A DNA stretch of 64,000 nucleotides from a candidate division KSB3 bacterium (GTDB taxonomy: Bacteria > Moduliflexota > Moduliflexia > Moduliflexales > Moduliflexaceae), in assembly GCA_002748425.1 (NCBI GenBank), contig PDSJ01000024.1:1-64000 (forward strand), written 5' to 3'. Below the pieces are notes generated by a model. It worked only from the letters and a program-made list of their open reading frames with translations. It made no database searches and had not been told where the DNA came from. Positions 26,006 through 34,950 of this stretch are shown in pieces (the first letter of the stretch is position 1; each line of letters opens with the position of its first letter). A program made the translations under genes and the position numbers.

Positions 26006-28903
26006 ATGGAGATGTATCAGAGCAATATATTTGACAGCCTGATATGTATCGTGAGTGCAAACAGGACTCTCGCGAAAATTATTAAAGAACAGTGTCTATT
26101 ATACGGTTTCTCCAACGTGGTGATTTTGCACAACTGGGATCAGTTGACGTATAGCCTCTTCTCGAGTCTTCCCGACATCATTGTCTCAGACTGTTTTCCG
26201 GTGCTGAACCACAGTCGAATCCCTCTGATCCTGAAGAATCAAAACAGCTATTATGAATCGCTGCCGGTTATTCTCTATTCCTTATCTGAGGAAGAAGTCT
26301 CCAGTGCAGTCCCGCCTGACGGACTCTCAATTGTCGCCTCCCTGCATGAACGGGAAGAGCAGCAACGGCTTCTTGAAATCATCCATGAAGAAGTGGAAAA
26401 GAACGTAATGGATGTGGAGAGCCTTAATATCCCGAGCGGCCCGACCCACCTGAATCTTCTTGTGATTACCAAAGACCCCAAAATGAGTTCAGACATCCGG
26501 AAACGTTTGCATATGGAAGGCTATTATGTGAGCCTGATCAACAACATCAAGGATGCTATGACCTATATTCAAGGGATTTCGCCACATGCTGTCCTCTTGG
26601 ATTACGATATGCCGGGGCTGAACGCCTTATCCTTCTTTGCTTGGATTCGCGAACACTTTTCCGAACTTGTCGTGATTATCATGGCTGAAAGCCAAGCTCC
26701 CGACTTTGTGACTGAGCTGTTACGGGCAGGTGCGCGTCTCTACCTTCCGAAACCGCTTGATTTCGAGATGCTTCCTGCATTGTGCCGAACTGCGTTGAAA
26801 AAGCGCAGAAAGAACATGCTGATAGCAGAAGGGGCTGACTTGCCTGAGACCTCTCTTGAATCCGGTCTGGAAGCCAAAGAGATCGAGAACTTGAAAATGC
26901 TCAAGGAGTCTGAAGAAAATTACAGGACTCTGGTGAATGCGTCAGGGGATATTATCTTTCGCGTCACGCCACAGGGAATAATGAATTTTGCCACACCTGC
27001 CGTTGAGGAGCAGTTGGGATATACGCAGAAAGATTTAGAAGAAGAGCATATCAATGTCTCAAAATTCGTACATTCCCTCGATCTCATCCGAGTCATGGCC
27101 GGAATACGCCAGGTGATCCGGGGCTCGTCGATCCAGGGGCTTGAGTGCCGCTTGATGCATAAAGATAAAGTGCATTTCCGCTGGTACTCGATCAATTGTT
27201 ACCCCATGTATAACAGCGAGAAAAAATTTGTCGGCGTGGGAGGAATTGCCCGAGACATCGCTTCGATCAAGGAGTTTGAGGAAAAAACTCAAAAACAAAA
27301 CGAGCGATTGTCAACGTTGAACAGTATTGCCGGCATTGTCAACAGATCGCTGGAACTCGGTAAGATTTTAGATGAAGTCATCGCTCAAGTCTTGCATATT
27401 ATGCATTTCCAGGCTGGCAGCATCTTTCTCAACGATCCCGAATCAGGCACATTGGTTTTGGAAAGCTCTCAGACACAGAGCGGCGAAAGCGACTCAGTCT
27501 CACTGCTGGAAGAGAATCTCTCAAAAGCCTGCCGGGCCTGTCAGACGTTCAAAGAACACATTTCTGAATGTGCCGCTCCGATTGTCATAGCGGATATCGC
27601 CGTTCAACCTGAGTTCTCAGGCAGCGGATTGATCGAGATGGGTTTTCGCAGTCTTATCGGTGCGCCTTTAATTTCTAAAAAGACCATCCTGGGCGTACTG
27701 GTCCTTTTGAGCAACGAACTGCGCCAACTCCCTCAAGACGATCTCGATCTGCTGACTTCGATCGGCAATCAAATTGGAATGACTATCGATAATATCAGCC
27801 TGTACCAACAAGAATTGCAGGCCCGTGAGCGTTTGGAAGACTTGAACAAGCTCAAGGACGATTTTGTCGCAATTGTGTCGCACGATCTTCGTTCACCGCT
27901 GACTGCCATTCTGGGGGCCACGGAAATCCTGTTGAGCGATGAGTACATGGACCCGCCTCTGCATCAGGAGCAACGCGAGCTTGTAGAAAGTATCCAGGAA
28001 ATGGGAGAACAGCAGCTCAATATGGTGAACGATCTCCTGGATCTGGCAAAAATCGAGTCTGGCAAGCTGGAGCTGAAGCCGACGCTCAGCCAGCTCGAGA
28101 ATGTCATTGGCACATGTTCCAAAACGCATAAAGTCCTGGCGGAAAATAAAAATATCTCCTTAAGCACGACTGTGGTCGGCCGGGTTCCGAAAATTATGGC
28201 TGATGTTCCCAAAATCAGTCAGGTTATCAATAACTTAATCAGCAATGCCATCAAGTTCACGGAACCAGGCGGAGAAGTGAAAATTCAGCTTGAGAAAGAC
28301 GATGCAACCGTGAAGGTGTCGGTTTTCGACAGTGGGCAGGGAATGAAACCTGAAGAACTGCAACTGCTGTTCAATAAGTTCAAACAGCTTAAAAACCGCG
28401 GGACCGGCGGTGAGCGCGGCACTGGTCTCGGCTTGTCAATCTGTAAAAATCTGATAGAGCTGCACCATGGCGAGATTTGGGCTGAGAGCCGCTACGGCAT
28501 CGGGAGTACCTTTGCGTTTACACTGCCGATCACTGATAACGTCATTCTCATTATTGACGACTCGTTATTTGTCGTGAAATCCCTGGAAAAAATTCTTCGC
28601 GAGCATACGGCCGGGCATATGACCGTGAAATACGCCCTGAGCGGTGCAGAGGGCTTAAAATTGATGGAAGAACTTAGTCCGGTGGTCATCATCCTCGACT
28701 ATATGATGCCGGATATGAACGGCATCGAAGTGTTTCAGCACCTTCAGCAGCGTTTAGGCAACAGAATGCCGCCGACGATTTTCATGACGGCCTCGCAAGA
28801 TTTAGAAGTGCGCCGCGATATTTTCGAACTTGGTGCTGTCGACTATCTCCAGAAACCGGTCAATGTCAACGATTTTCTTCCTCGCTTGAGTCGTTTTCTC
28901 TAA
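26006..28903 (+). CDS. Soluble hybrid sensor histidine kinase (REC-REC-PAS-GAF-HisKA-HATPase-REC)
   Basis: A 965-residue protein with no membrane segment. Residues about 10-125 look like a degenerate receiver (ending in DIIVSDCF without the usual acidic pair). About 148-265 is a second receiver with Asp199 in LLDYDMPG and lysine in YLPKP. A PAS domain (about 300-420) and a GAF domain (about 430-595) follow. The kinase core has His626 in SHDLRSPL, the N-box NNLISNAIKF and GTGLGLSI. A C-terminal receiver has Asp898 in IILDYMMPDMNG. Signal and output partners are unknown, and no separate response regulator lies nearby. Confidence 0.92.
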   Translation: MEMYQSNIFDSLICIVSANRTLAKIIKEQCLLYGFSNVVILHNWDQLTYSLFSSLPDIIVSDCFPVLNHSRIPLILKNQNSYYESLPVILYSLSEEEVSSAVPPDGLSIVASLHEREEQQRLLEIIHEEVEKNVMDVESLNIPSGPTHLNLLVITKDPKMSSDIRKRLHMEGYYVSLINNIKDAMTYIQGISPHAVLLDYDMPGLNALSFFAWIREHFSELVVIIMAESQAPDFVTELLRAGARLYLPKPLDFEMLPALCRTALKKRRKNMLIAEGADLPETSLESGLEAKEIENLKMLKESEENYRTLVNASGDIIFRVTPQGIMNFATPAVEEQLGYTQKDLEEEHINVSKFVHSLDLIRVMAGIRQVIRGSSIQGLECRLMHKDKVHFRWYSINCYPMYNSEKKFVGVGGIARDIASIKEFEEKTQKQNERLSTLNSIAGIVNRSLELGKILDEVIAQVLHIMHFQAGSIFLNDPESGTLVLESSQTQSGESDSVSLLEENLSKACRACQTFKEHISECAAPIVIADIAVQPEFSGSGLIEMGFRSLIGAPLISKKTILGVLVLLSNELRQLPQDDLDLLTSIGNQIGMTIDNISLYQQELQARERLEDLNKLKDDFVAIVSHDLRSPLTAILGATEILLSDEYMDPPLHQEQRELVESIQEMGEQQLNMVNDLLDLAKIESGKLELKPTLSQLENVIGTCSKTHKVLAENKNISLSTTVVGRVPKIMADVPKISQVINNLISNAIKFTEPGGEVKIQLEKDDATVKVSVFDSGQGMKPEELQLLFNKFKQLKNRGTGGERGTGLGLSICKNLIELHHGEIWAESRYGIGSTFAFTLPITDNVILIIDDSLFVVKSLEKILREHTAGHMTVKYALSGAEGLKLMEELSPVVIILDYMMPDMNGIEVFQHLQQRLGNRMPPTIFMTASQDLEVRRDIFELGAVDYLQKPVNVNDFLPRLSRFL

Positions 28904-28966
28904 GCCTCCAAGCCGAGAACGAACGACATTGTAATGCGGAACTCATGCTTCAGCGTCGTCCTGCAG

Positions 28967-29737
28967 TCACCACAGGCTGAACAGCCTCCGTTTCAGCGGG
29001 ATGGGAGGATCGAGATGCGCTACGACTGCACCTGCGATGATCTGTTGTGGAATGCTGCCGACCATCGCCTCGGCAAATTCCTCCCCCACGATTTTTGCAG
29101 CGGCTTTGACGCCTTCTGAAAGAATCGGCAGGCGCGAAGTGCTGGAATGAGCATCGGACGCGATGATATGCGCCATATTGTGCTGCAAAAGAGTTTTCGC
29201 ACATTGCTTTGCCCGCCGCCCAAAGCCGCCGCTCAGGCTCATGGCAGTTATCTGGCTCAGAACGCCGGAGGCAGCCAGATCGTAAATTCTCTGGGGATTG
29301 TCCTGAACTTCGACGATCCGCTCTGGATGAGCCAAAATTGGGATAATATTTTTCATCAGTAACTCAAAAGTCATCCTTTCAATATTCGGCGGAATCGTAT
29401 GAGGCGGGAGTTCCAGCAGGAAATAACGGCCTGCCTGGTTCACGGTCATGATGTCACCCGTCGTGATCTTTTTCACGGTATTGACATTGATATGCACTTC
29501 AGCCCCAGGGAGAATCTTAAGCGGAATGCCCGCCTCTTGCAAAGCCGTTCGTAATTCTTGAACATGTTGCCGGATACGAGCAGCGCTATTGTGATATACG
29601 CCATTCTGCTGGTGAGGCGTTGCGACAATAGTCGTGATGCCGTCTGCCACTGCCATTCTCGCCATCTCAAGACTTTCTTCAAGTGTTCTGGCTCCGTCAT
29701 CAATGCCGGGCAAAATATGGCAATGAATATCTATCAT
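28967..29737 (-). CDS. CpsB/YwqE-type PHP-domain tyrosine-protein phosphatase
   Basis: A 256-residue PHP-fold protein. It starts MIDIHCHILPGIDDGA, the metal-binding motif typical of CpsB/Wzb-like phosphatases that dephosphorylate the tyrosine kinase controlling capsule and exopolysaccharide export. Further metal ligands are in VATPHQQNG, ILAHPER and IIASDAHS. No tyrosine kinase gene lies beside it; the glycan cluster 20 kb away is a possible client. Length is normal for the family. Confidence 0.9.
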   Translation of the reverse strand: MIDIHCHILPGIDDGARTLEESLEMARMAVADGITTIVATPHQQNGVYHNSAARIRQHVQELRTALQEAGIPLKILPGAEVHINVNTVKKITTGDIMTVNQAGRYFLLELPPHTIPPNIERMTFELLMKNIIPILAHPERIVEVQDNPQRIYDLAASGVLSQITAMSLSGGFGRRAKQCAKTLLQHNMAHIIASDAHSSTSRLPILSEGVKAAAKIVGEEFAEAMVGSIPQQIIAGAVVAHLDPPIPLKRRLFSLW

Positions 29738-29822
29738 AAGAAAGGTTGAAAATGCCTGAAGTCACAAATCGCCTGACCACGAAAACGATCGCGCGTTTTC
29801 ACAAATGTGGCAACGTGTCTCT

Positions 29823-30386
29823 TTAAACACTTTCTCCAAAGACCTGTGCGCTGAAGACATAAATGTCCGTATCAGGATCCTGCCAGGCGTTCGGCGGCAG
29901 ACCAGCTTTCACGCAGGTCTGCTCTAAAAACGTCACTCGATCCCAGCCATGTTCTGTCGCAACTTGCGGCAGAAGAAGCCCGCTCCGGGGACCACGACTC
30001 ATAAAAATTCCGTGAACGCCGGGTCGGACCTCGTCGGGAGAATCGACTTTTCGCAACGGACTCATAACTGAAATTTCAAGCTGCAGGGCATCCAGCTCAT
30101 CTTCCCTGACCGGCGGAAAACGAGGATCCCGGCTTGATGCGGCGACTGCCATATCGGCGACTGTCTGGTACAATGCGTTGCTGCCTTCAATGTGACCAAT
30201 ACAGCCCCGCAGGCGCCCGTGAGTTTTAATGGTGACAAATACGCCCCGCTTCTGGTGTAACGCTGGGCTATCACGCACGAAACGACGCTCTTTACGCGTT
30301 CGAGTATAGCTCTCGATCGCTTCCCGTGCAATCTCTAATAAGCTATGTTGCAACTCACTGTTTAAAGCGCTCATCTCATTCATCAT
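29823..30386 (-). CDS. AMMECR1-domain protein (AmmeMemoRadiSam system A type)
   Basis: A 187-residue protein with the AMMECR1 hallmark LRGCIGH and flanking DPRFPPV, LQLEISVMSPL and LLPQVATEHGWDR. This family is often linked to a Memo protein and a radical SAM enzyme in the AmmeMemoRadiSam group, but those partners are not in the window. Biochemical role is not established. It has its own promoter on the minus strand. Confidence 0.9.
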   Translation of the reverse strand: MMNEMSALNSELQHSLLEIAREAIESYTRTRKERRFVRDSPALHQKRGVFVTIKTHGRLRGCIGHIEGSNALYQTVADMAVAASSRDPRFPPVREDELDALQLEISVMSPLRKVDSPDEVRPGVHGIFMSRGPRSGLLLPQVATEHGWDRVTFLEQTCVKAGLPPNAWQDPDTDIYVFSAQVFGESV

Positions 30387-30437
30387 TGCCTCGGCCTCCT
30401 CACCGCCTCAAAAGGTTCACTGCTTATTTTTCTTAAA

Positions 30438-30466
30438 AATATTGAAAGCGTTTCAACGGCTGTCAA
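30438..30466 (-). promoter_or_regulatory. Promoter of the AMMECR1 gene with an overlapping palindrome
   Basis: Minus-strand TTGACA (30461-30466), 17-base spacer, AATATT (30438-30443). The spacer contains TTGAAA-GCG-TTTCAA (30442-30456), a palindrome resembling cre/LacI-family operators. Confidence 0.55.
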
Positions 30467-30476
30467 GCAAAAAGAA

Positions 30477-30505
30477 CGAAAAAGCCATTCAGAATGGCTT
30501 TTTCG
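30477..30505. terminator. Perfect hairpin in a divergent intergenic region
   Basis: CGAAAAAGCCATTC, AG, then AATGGCTTTTTCG: 12 or more paired bases flanked by A-run and T-run, the form of a bidirectional intrinsic terminator. It lies upstream of both flanking genes, so its role is unclear. Confidence 0.6.
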
Positions 30506-30645
30506 CGTTTCCTGCTGACGTGTGAATTCCTCACAAAGAAAAATATTTGACTTTTTCACAGACGCGGTCATACATGGTTCTGTTCGTAAGTTCGTGGACT
30601 TTTCTTGGCAATCCGACACATTTACGTTTCTTAAGGAGAGGAATT

Positions 30646-31872
30646 ATGGCCGTGTTAACAGGTAAACTTGTTATTGCCCAATCAGGTGGACCGACTGCTG
30701 TCTTTAATAATAGTGCCTGCGGCGTGATTCAGGAAGCCCTGAAACACGATAACGTGTTTGATGCGGTCTATGGAGCGGCAAATGGCATTATGGGGATTCT
30801 CAACGAAAATTTTATTGATCTCCGTAAAGAACCCAGCGCTGCGATCGAAGGGATGCGCATGACTCCGGCATCAACGCTGGGAACCTGCCGCCGCAAGCTG
30901 GATATCGCCGACCTCGAACGTATCCTGGATGTCCTCAAGGCACATAATATTCGATACTTCTTTTACAACGGCGGCAACGATTCAATGGATACTGCCAACA
31001 AAGTCAGCAAGATGGCAGCCGATTCCGGCTATGAGCTGCGAGCTTTCGGCATTCCCAAAACCGTTGATAACGATCTTGTGGAAACCGATCATACCCCTGG
31101 CTTCGGGAGTGCTGCCAGAATGATGGCTCTGGCGACACGCGACGCTGGCCGCGACTCGGAATCCGGTGCGCTGACCACCACTTCCATCCTTGTGCAGGAA
31201 GTGATGGGACGCGATGCTGGCTGGTTGACCGCAGCAACCGCTGTCGGACGACACGACGAACGCGATGCGCCGCATCTGCTCTATCTGCCCGAAAGACCTC
31301 TGACGATCGAAAAAATTTTAGATGATGTCCAACAGGTCCACGATCGTCTCGGCTTTGTTGTGATCGCGCTTTCGGAAGGCGTACGCGATGCAAACGGCGC
31401 TCTGCTGATGACATCTTCTTCTCTTGATGCCTTTGGCCATACGCAGCTAGGCGGCGTCGGGGATTTTCTGGCGAAAACCATTCAGCAAGAACTCGGCATT
31501 AAAGCACGGGCCAATATCCCCGGGACCATTCAACGATCTTTCATAGCCTCGGCGTCATCGGTCGATCTGGCTGAAGCCTATATGGTTGGACAGATGGGCG
31601 TCAGATATGCACTTGAAGGGCACAGCGGCTACATGGTCTCGCTGGTACGCGAGTCCGGGCCCCCCTATTCCTGCTCCACCGGCTTGGCGCCGCTGGAAAA
31701 AGTCGCCAATTTCGCGAAAGCATTACCGGATGAGTATATTCGTGAAGATGGCTGTGGTGTCACGCAACAATTTCTGGATTACGTGGCTCCACTGCTGGGG
31801 GATCCGCTTCCGATATATCCGCGCTTCACACGCCACTTTGTCCCGAAATTACTCGATGCCTATACGCATTAA
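30646..31872 (+). CDS. 6-phosphofructokinase, pyrophosphate-dependent type
   Basis: A 408-residue PFK. The ATG at 30646 follows TTAAGGAGAGG. The phosphoryl-donor motif reads YNGGNDSMDT, with aspartate at the position where ATP enzymes have glycine. PKTVDND has the lysine of PPi-using enzymes. MGRDAGWLTAAT is the fructose-6-phosphate loop. Together these indicate PPi as phosphoryl donor, making the step reversible. It converges on a second PFK of different type 84 bases away. Confidence 0.9.
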   Translation: MAVLTGKLVIAQSGGPTAVFNNSACGVIQEALKHDNVFDAVYGAANGIMGILNENFIDLRKEPSAAIEGMRMTPASTLGTCRRKLDIADLERILDVLKAHNIRYFFYNGGNDSMDTANKVSKMAADSGYELRAFGIPKTVDNDLVETDHTPGFGSAARMMALATRDAGRDSESGALTTTSILVQEVMGRDAGWLTAATAVGRHDERDAPHLLYLPERPLTIEKILDDVQQVHDRLGFVVIALSEGVRDANGALLMTSSSLDAFGHTQLGGVGDFLAKTIQQELGIKARANIPGTIQRSFIASASSVDLAEAYMVGQMGVRYALEGHSGYMVSLVRESGPPYSCSTGLAPLEKVANFAKALPDEYIREDGCGVTQQFLDYVAPLLGDPLPIYPRFTRHFVPKLLDAYTH

Positions 31873-31955
31873 CAGATCAAAACTAATCTGCTCAAACAGC
31901 GTGTTTACTGTACTAATGTCCATAAAAAGATGAGAATAGTAGCAGTAACGTACCC

Positions 31956-33260
31956 TTAGTGCGACTCCGAACTTTTCATTGAAATCGGCTGCCCGGTGGA
32001 TTCCAGCACGCTCAGCCAGAGATATTCTTCAGGCGAAATCTTCTTTCGCGAGGAGGTTGTCACCGGGATCGGCACATGAGTGAACTCGTCGTGCCAGCGC
32101 CCGACGATCATGTCGGTTTTCCCGGCCATTGCCGCATGTACGGCATTGCGGCCCAGATGCGCGCAGAAAATGCTATCACTGGCATTGGCCGGCACACTGC
32201 GGATCATATAGCTCGGATCGATGTATTTCAAGGTGACCGGGATACTTTTTGCGTGAAAATACTTCTTGATCTCCTCTTTCAGGAGAATCCCGATGTCGTT
32301 GTGCAGAATGTTTCCGGAGGCGTCTTTGCTGCCGTCTCCGCTGAAGAATTCCTGTCCCGCCCCTTCTGCAACCACAATCACGGCATGCTGGCGTTTTTTG
32401 AGACGCTGCTCCAGGAGATCCAGGAAGCCGTTTTTCCCGTAGAGATCAAAGGGCACTTCCGGAATGAGGGTAAAATTGACATCCAGATTGGCAAGCGTAG
32501 CGTTCGCTGCGATAAAGCCCGAATCCCGCCCCATCACCTTGACCAGCCCAATACCATTTTGTGCGCCTTTCGCTTCGATATGCGCGCACTGTAAGGCCCC
32601 GCGCGCTTCGGACACCGCAGTATCAAAGCCGAACGTTTTGGCGACATAGCCGATATCGTTGTCAATGGTTTTTGGAATTCCAACGATCGAAATCGAACGG
32701 CCGCGCCGCTCTGCTTCTTCTGCAATGGTGTGCGCTCCTTTGAGGGTCCCGTCACCACCGATACAAAAGAGGATATTGATTCCCAGTTTCTCGAGCGTAT
32801 CTACCATGACCTCAGGCTTTTCATGTCCCCGGCTGGAGCCGAGCAGCGTTCCGCCCATTTCATGGATGCGTTCGACATCCTCCGGGTGTAACTTCATAGG
32901 TTCCAGCCAGTTTGCCGGGTTCAGGCCCTTATAACCATAACGAATTCCCAGGATGTGCCGAACATTATATTTATACGATAACTGCATCACCAGAGAACGA
33001 ATGACATCATTCAGTCCGGGCGAAATCCCCCCGCAGGTCACGATAGCTGCTTTGGTTTCCAAAGGATCGAAAAAAATCTTTCTACGCGGCCCGGCCTTTT
33101 CAAAGGAGACCTTGTCTTCCAAACCGGTTTCATTCGGAATTTCGACGGCATAGCGGATATGCGTATCATCCGACACATATAGACAGTCTGGGAACTCTAA
33201 CGGCGAATCGATCAGACACTCTCCCAGCGTTTTGACTCTGAAATCTTCCATGCATGGCAT
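31956..33260 (-). CDS. 6-phosphofructokinase, group II ATP-type (clade X-like)
   Basis: About 434 residues from ATG 33260 (a GTG at 33284 or ATG 33251 are alternatives; none has a clear ribosome site). The donor motif is GGDGTLKGAH, with glycine at the residue that distinguishes ATP from PPi use, combined with PKTIDND, as in trypanosome and spirochaete-type ATP-PFKs. MGRDSGFIAANAT is the substrate loop. The N-terminal ~70 residues are an extension typical of this clade. Donor choice is inferred from these residues only. Confidence 0.88.
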   Translation of the reverse strand: MPCMEDFRVKTLGECLIDSPLEFPDCLYVSDDTHIRYAVEIPNETGLEDKVSFEKAGPRRKIFFDPLETKAAIVTCGGISPGLNDVIRSLVMQLSYKYNVRHILGIRYGYKGLNPANWLEPMKLHPEDVERIHEMGGTLLGSSRGHEKPEVMVDTLEKLGINILFCIGGDGTLKGAHTIAEEAERRGRSISIVGIPKTIDNDIGYVAKTFGFDTAVSEARGALQCAHIEAKGAQNGIGLVKVMGRDSGFIAANATLANLDVNFTLIPEVPFDLYGKNGFLDLLEQRLKKRQHAVIVVAEGAGQEFFSGDGSKDASGNILHNDIGILLKEEIKKYFHAKSIPVTLKYIDPSYMIRSVPANASDSIFCAHLGRNAVHAAMAGKTDMIVGRWHDEFTHVPIPVTTSSRKKISPEEYLWLSVLESTGQPISMKSSESH

Positions 33261-33344
33261 AAGTATTTTATGAAAACACAACACGCAAAGACATCCTCAG
33301 ACGGTGTTATGCGTGTTATGTGTCGCATGTCCTGTGTGTTTCGC

Positions 33345-33986
33345 TTAGCTTAAAGCCTGAACAGTGAGTTCGAACACTTCCGACGGCGAGCCTTCACCAG
33401 CTATCGTTTTCAGCAGATGCTGCTGCGTATAATACTCGATAAGTGGCAAGGTCTGCTCGCGATAGACCGAAAGACGCTGACGAATTGTCGTCTCATTATC
33501 GTCATCGCGCTGAAAAATCTCGCCTCCACATTTATCGCAGCTCCCGGCGACCCTGGTCGGATTGGTCACGATATGATAGAGAGCGCCACAACTTTTACAG
33601 GTCCTCCGTCCGGAGAGACGGCGAATGACGACTTCTTCGGCGACATTGATCTCCACAACCGCATCCAGCGGAGTTCCAAGCTGATCCAGAACCTTGTCCA
33701 GGGCTTCGGCTTGCGGAAGCGTTCGCGGGAAACCATCGAAAATATAGCCGCTGCGACAATCGGCAGCGTTAAGACGATCGTTGACAATGCCGATAATCAC
33801 ATCATCTGGCACAAGATCGCCTCGATCCATATAGACTTTGGCGGCGTTTCCCATCTCAGTGCCATCTTTGACCGCCTGCCGCAGAAGATCGCCGGTCGAA
33901 ATCTGAGGAATCTGATATGTGTCGAGCAGCTGATGAGCCAGAGTTCCCTTTCCCGCGCCCGGAGGGCCTAATAAGATAAGTCGCAT
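33345..33986 (-). CDS. adk: Adenylate kinase
   Basis: Converts AMP and ATP to two ADP. The start MRLILLGPPGAGKGT at 33986 gives 213 residues, the normal long-lid form; an open frame to 34091 adds an unlikely N-terminus. The lid carries a zinc-type four-cysteine motif (CKSCGALYH...CDKCGGE). GFPRTLPQAEAL and the arginine-rich lid entry (RRLSGRR) are conserved. It stands alone, not beside ribosomal protein genes. Confidence 0.95.
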   Translation of the reverse strand: MRLILLGPPGAGKGTLAHQLLDTYQIPQISTGDLLRQAVKDGTEMGNAAKVYMDRGDLVPDDVIIGIVNDRLNAADCRSGYIFDGFPRTLPQAEALDKVLDQLGTPLDAVVEINVAEEVVIRRLSGRRTCKSCGALYHIVTNPTRVAGSCDKCGGEIFQRDDDNETTIRQRLSVYREQTLPLIEYYTQQHLLKTIAGEGSPSEVFELTVQALS

Positions 33987-34206
33987 ACTGTAATTCCGAT
34001 GAATCGTCTTCGACGGTGAGACAGATCTCACAGCGAACAATCCACCACGCTCCGAAAAAAACAGGCTGAAGCCCGCATGATTCACATACACAGCACATGT
34101 CTTGCATTCATTCTGAGACAGCCAAGTCTAGCAGTTCAAGTTGATTTGTCAATGAATTTAGTATTTTTTCCTTTACTATTCTGCCAAAGGAGACGATCTT
34201 GTCAGC

Positions 34207-34869
34207 ATGAGACACGTAGCGATCGCAAAGCACACGACCGAAATCTATCTCGTCCGTCATGGCGAGACAACTCTAAGCACTGGAGGACAGTATATCGGCT
34301 CGACCGATGTTCCACTTTCTGAGCATGGCCGGGAACAGGCTCGCCGGCTGGCCGAACGATTACGCACAATCCATTTCGGGGCCTGCTATTGCAGCAGAAT
34401 GGAACGCTGCCGCGAAACCGCACGTATTGCCGTTGGCCCTCATCAGCTCGAGATGAGCCCTGTCGCGGACATTCAGGAAATCGATTATGGGCAATGGGAA
34501 GGCCTGAGTTTACAGGAGATGGAAGCGCTCGCGCCTGACACCTTTCGGCAATGGATGCGCGATCCGGCTGTGGTAAAAGCACCCGGGGGCGAATCCGGGC
34601 AGGATGTCCTGACGCGGATTCGCCCGGTCTTTGAGCGTCTGGCGGTCACACATCTGGGAGAGCGAATCCTGATCGTTGCCCATCGCACAGTGAACCGTCT
34701 CTGGCTCTGCCATATCCTTGGATATCCACTGTCGGAATATCGTCACGCTGTGGGACAAGGATTCACCGCCCTCAATATTATCGAGTATGAAACAGATCGA
34801 CATGAGCCTGTGTTTTCAGTCATACGCGTGAATGATGGGCAGCATTTGGAACAGTTGAAAGGAGTATAA
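34207..34869 (+). CDS. Histidine phosphatase family protein (phosphoglycerate mutase-like)
   Basis: A 220-residue protein with the catalytic LVRHGET motif, a second arginine/histidine region CSRMERCRETA, the acidic EIDYGQWEG and the second histidine in IVAHRTVNR. The pattern fits alpha-ribazole phosphatase or other small-substrate phosphatases (GpmB/CobC type) more than a true glycolytic mutase; true substrate is unknown. No cobalamin genes are nearby. Confidence 0.85.
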   Translation: MRHVAIAKHTTEIYLVRHGETTLSTGGQYIGSTDVPLSEHGREQARRLAERLRTIHFGACYCSRMERCRETARIAVGPHQLEMSPVADIQEIDYGQWEGLSLQEMEALAPDTFRQWMRDPAVVKAPGGESGQDVLTRIRPVFERLAVTHLGERILIVAHRTVNRLWLCHILGYPLSEYRHAVGQGFTALNIIEYETDRHEPVFSVIRVNDGQHLEQLKGV

Positions 34870-34892
34870 AAACTTTGACGGTCGAAAAACAG

Positions 34893-34933
34893 ATTCCCAT
34901 TCCTGCCGGACCGAGTCAGGAATGGGAATTTTC
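34893..34933. terminator. Bidirectional terminator between convergent genes
   Basis: A perfect 13-bp stem, ATTCCCATTCCTG with CAGGAATGGGAAT, loop of 11 bases and TTTTC tail. It serves the histidine phosphatase gene (plus) and probably the transporter gene (minus). Confidence 0.85.
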
Positions 34934-34950
34934 AGAGGATTCTGCCATTC

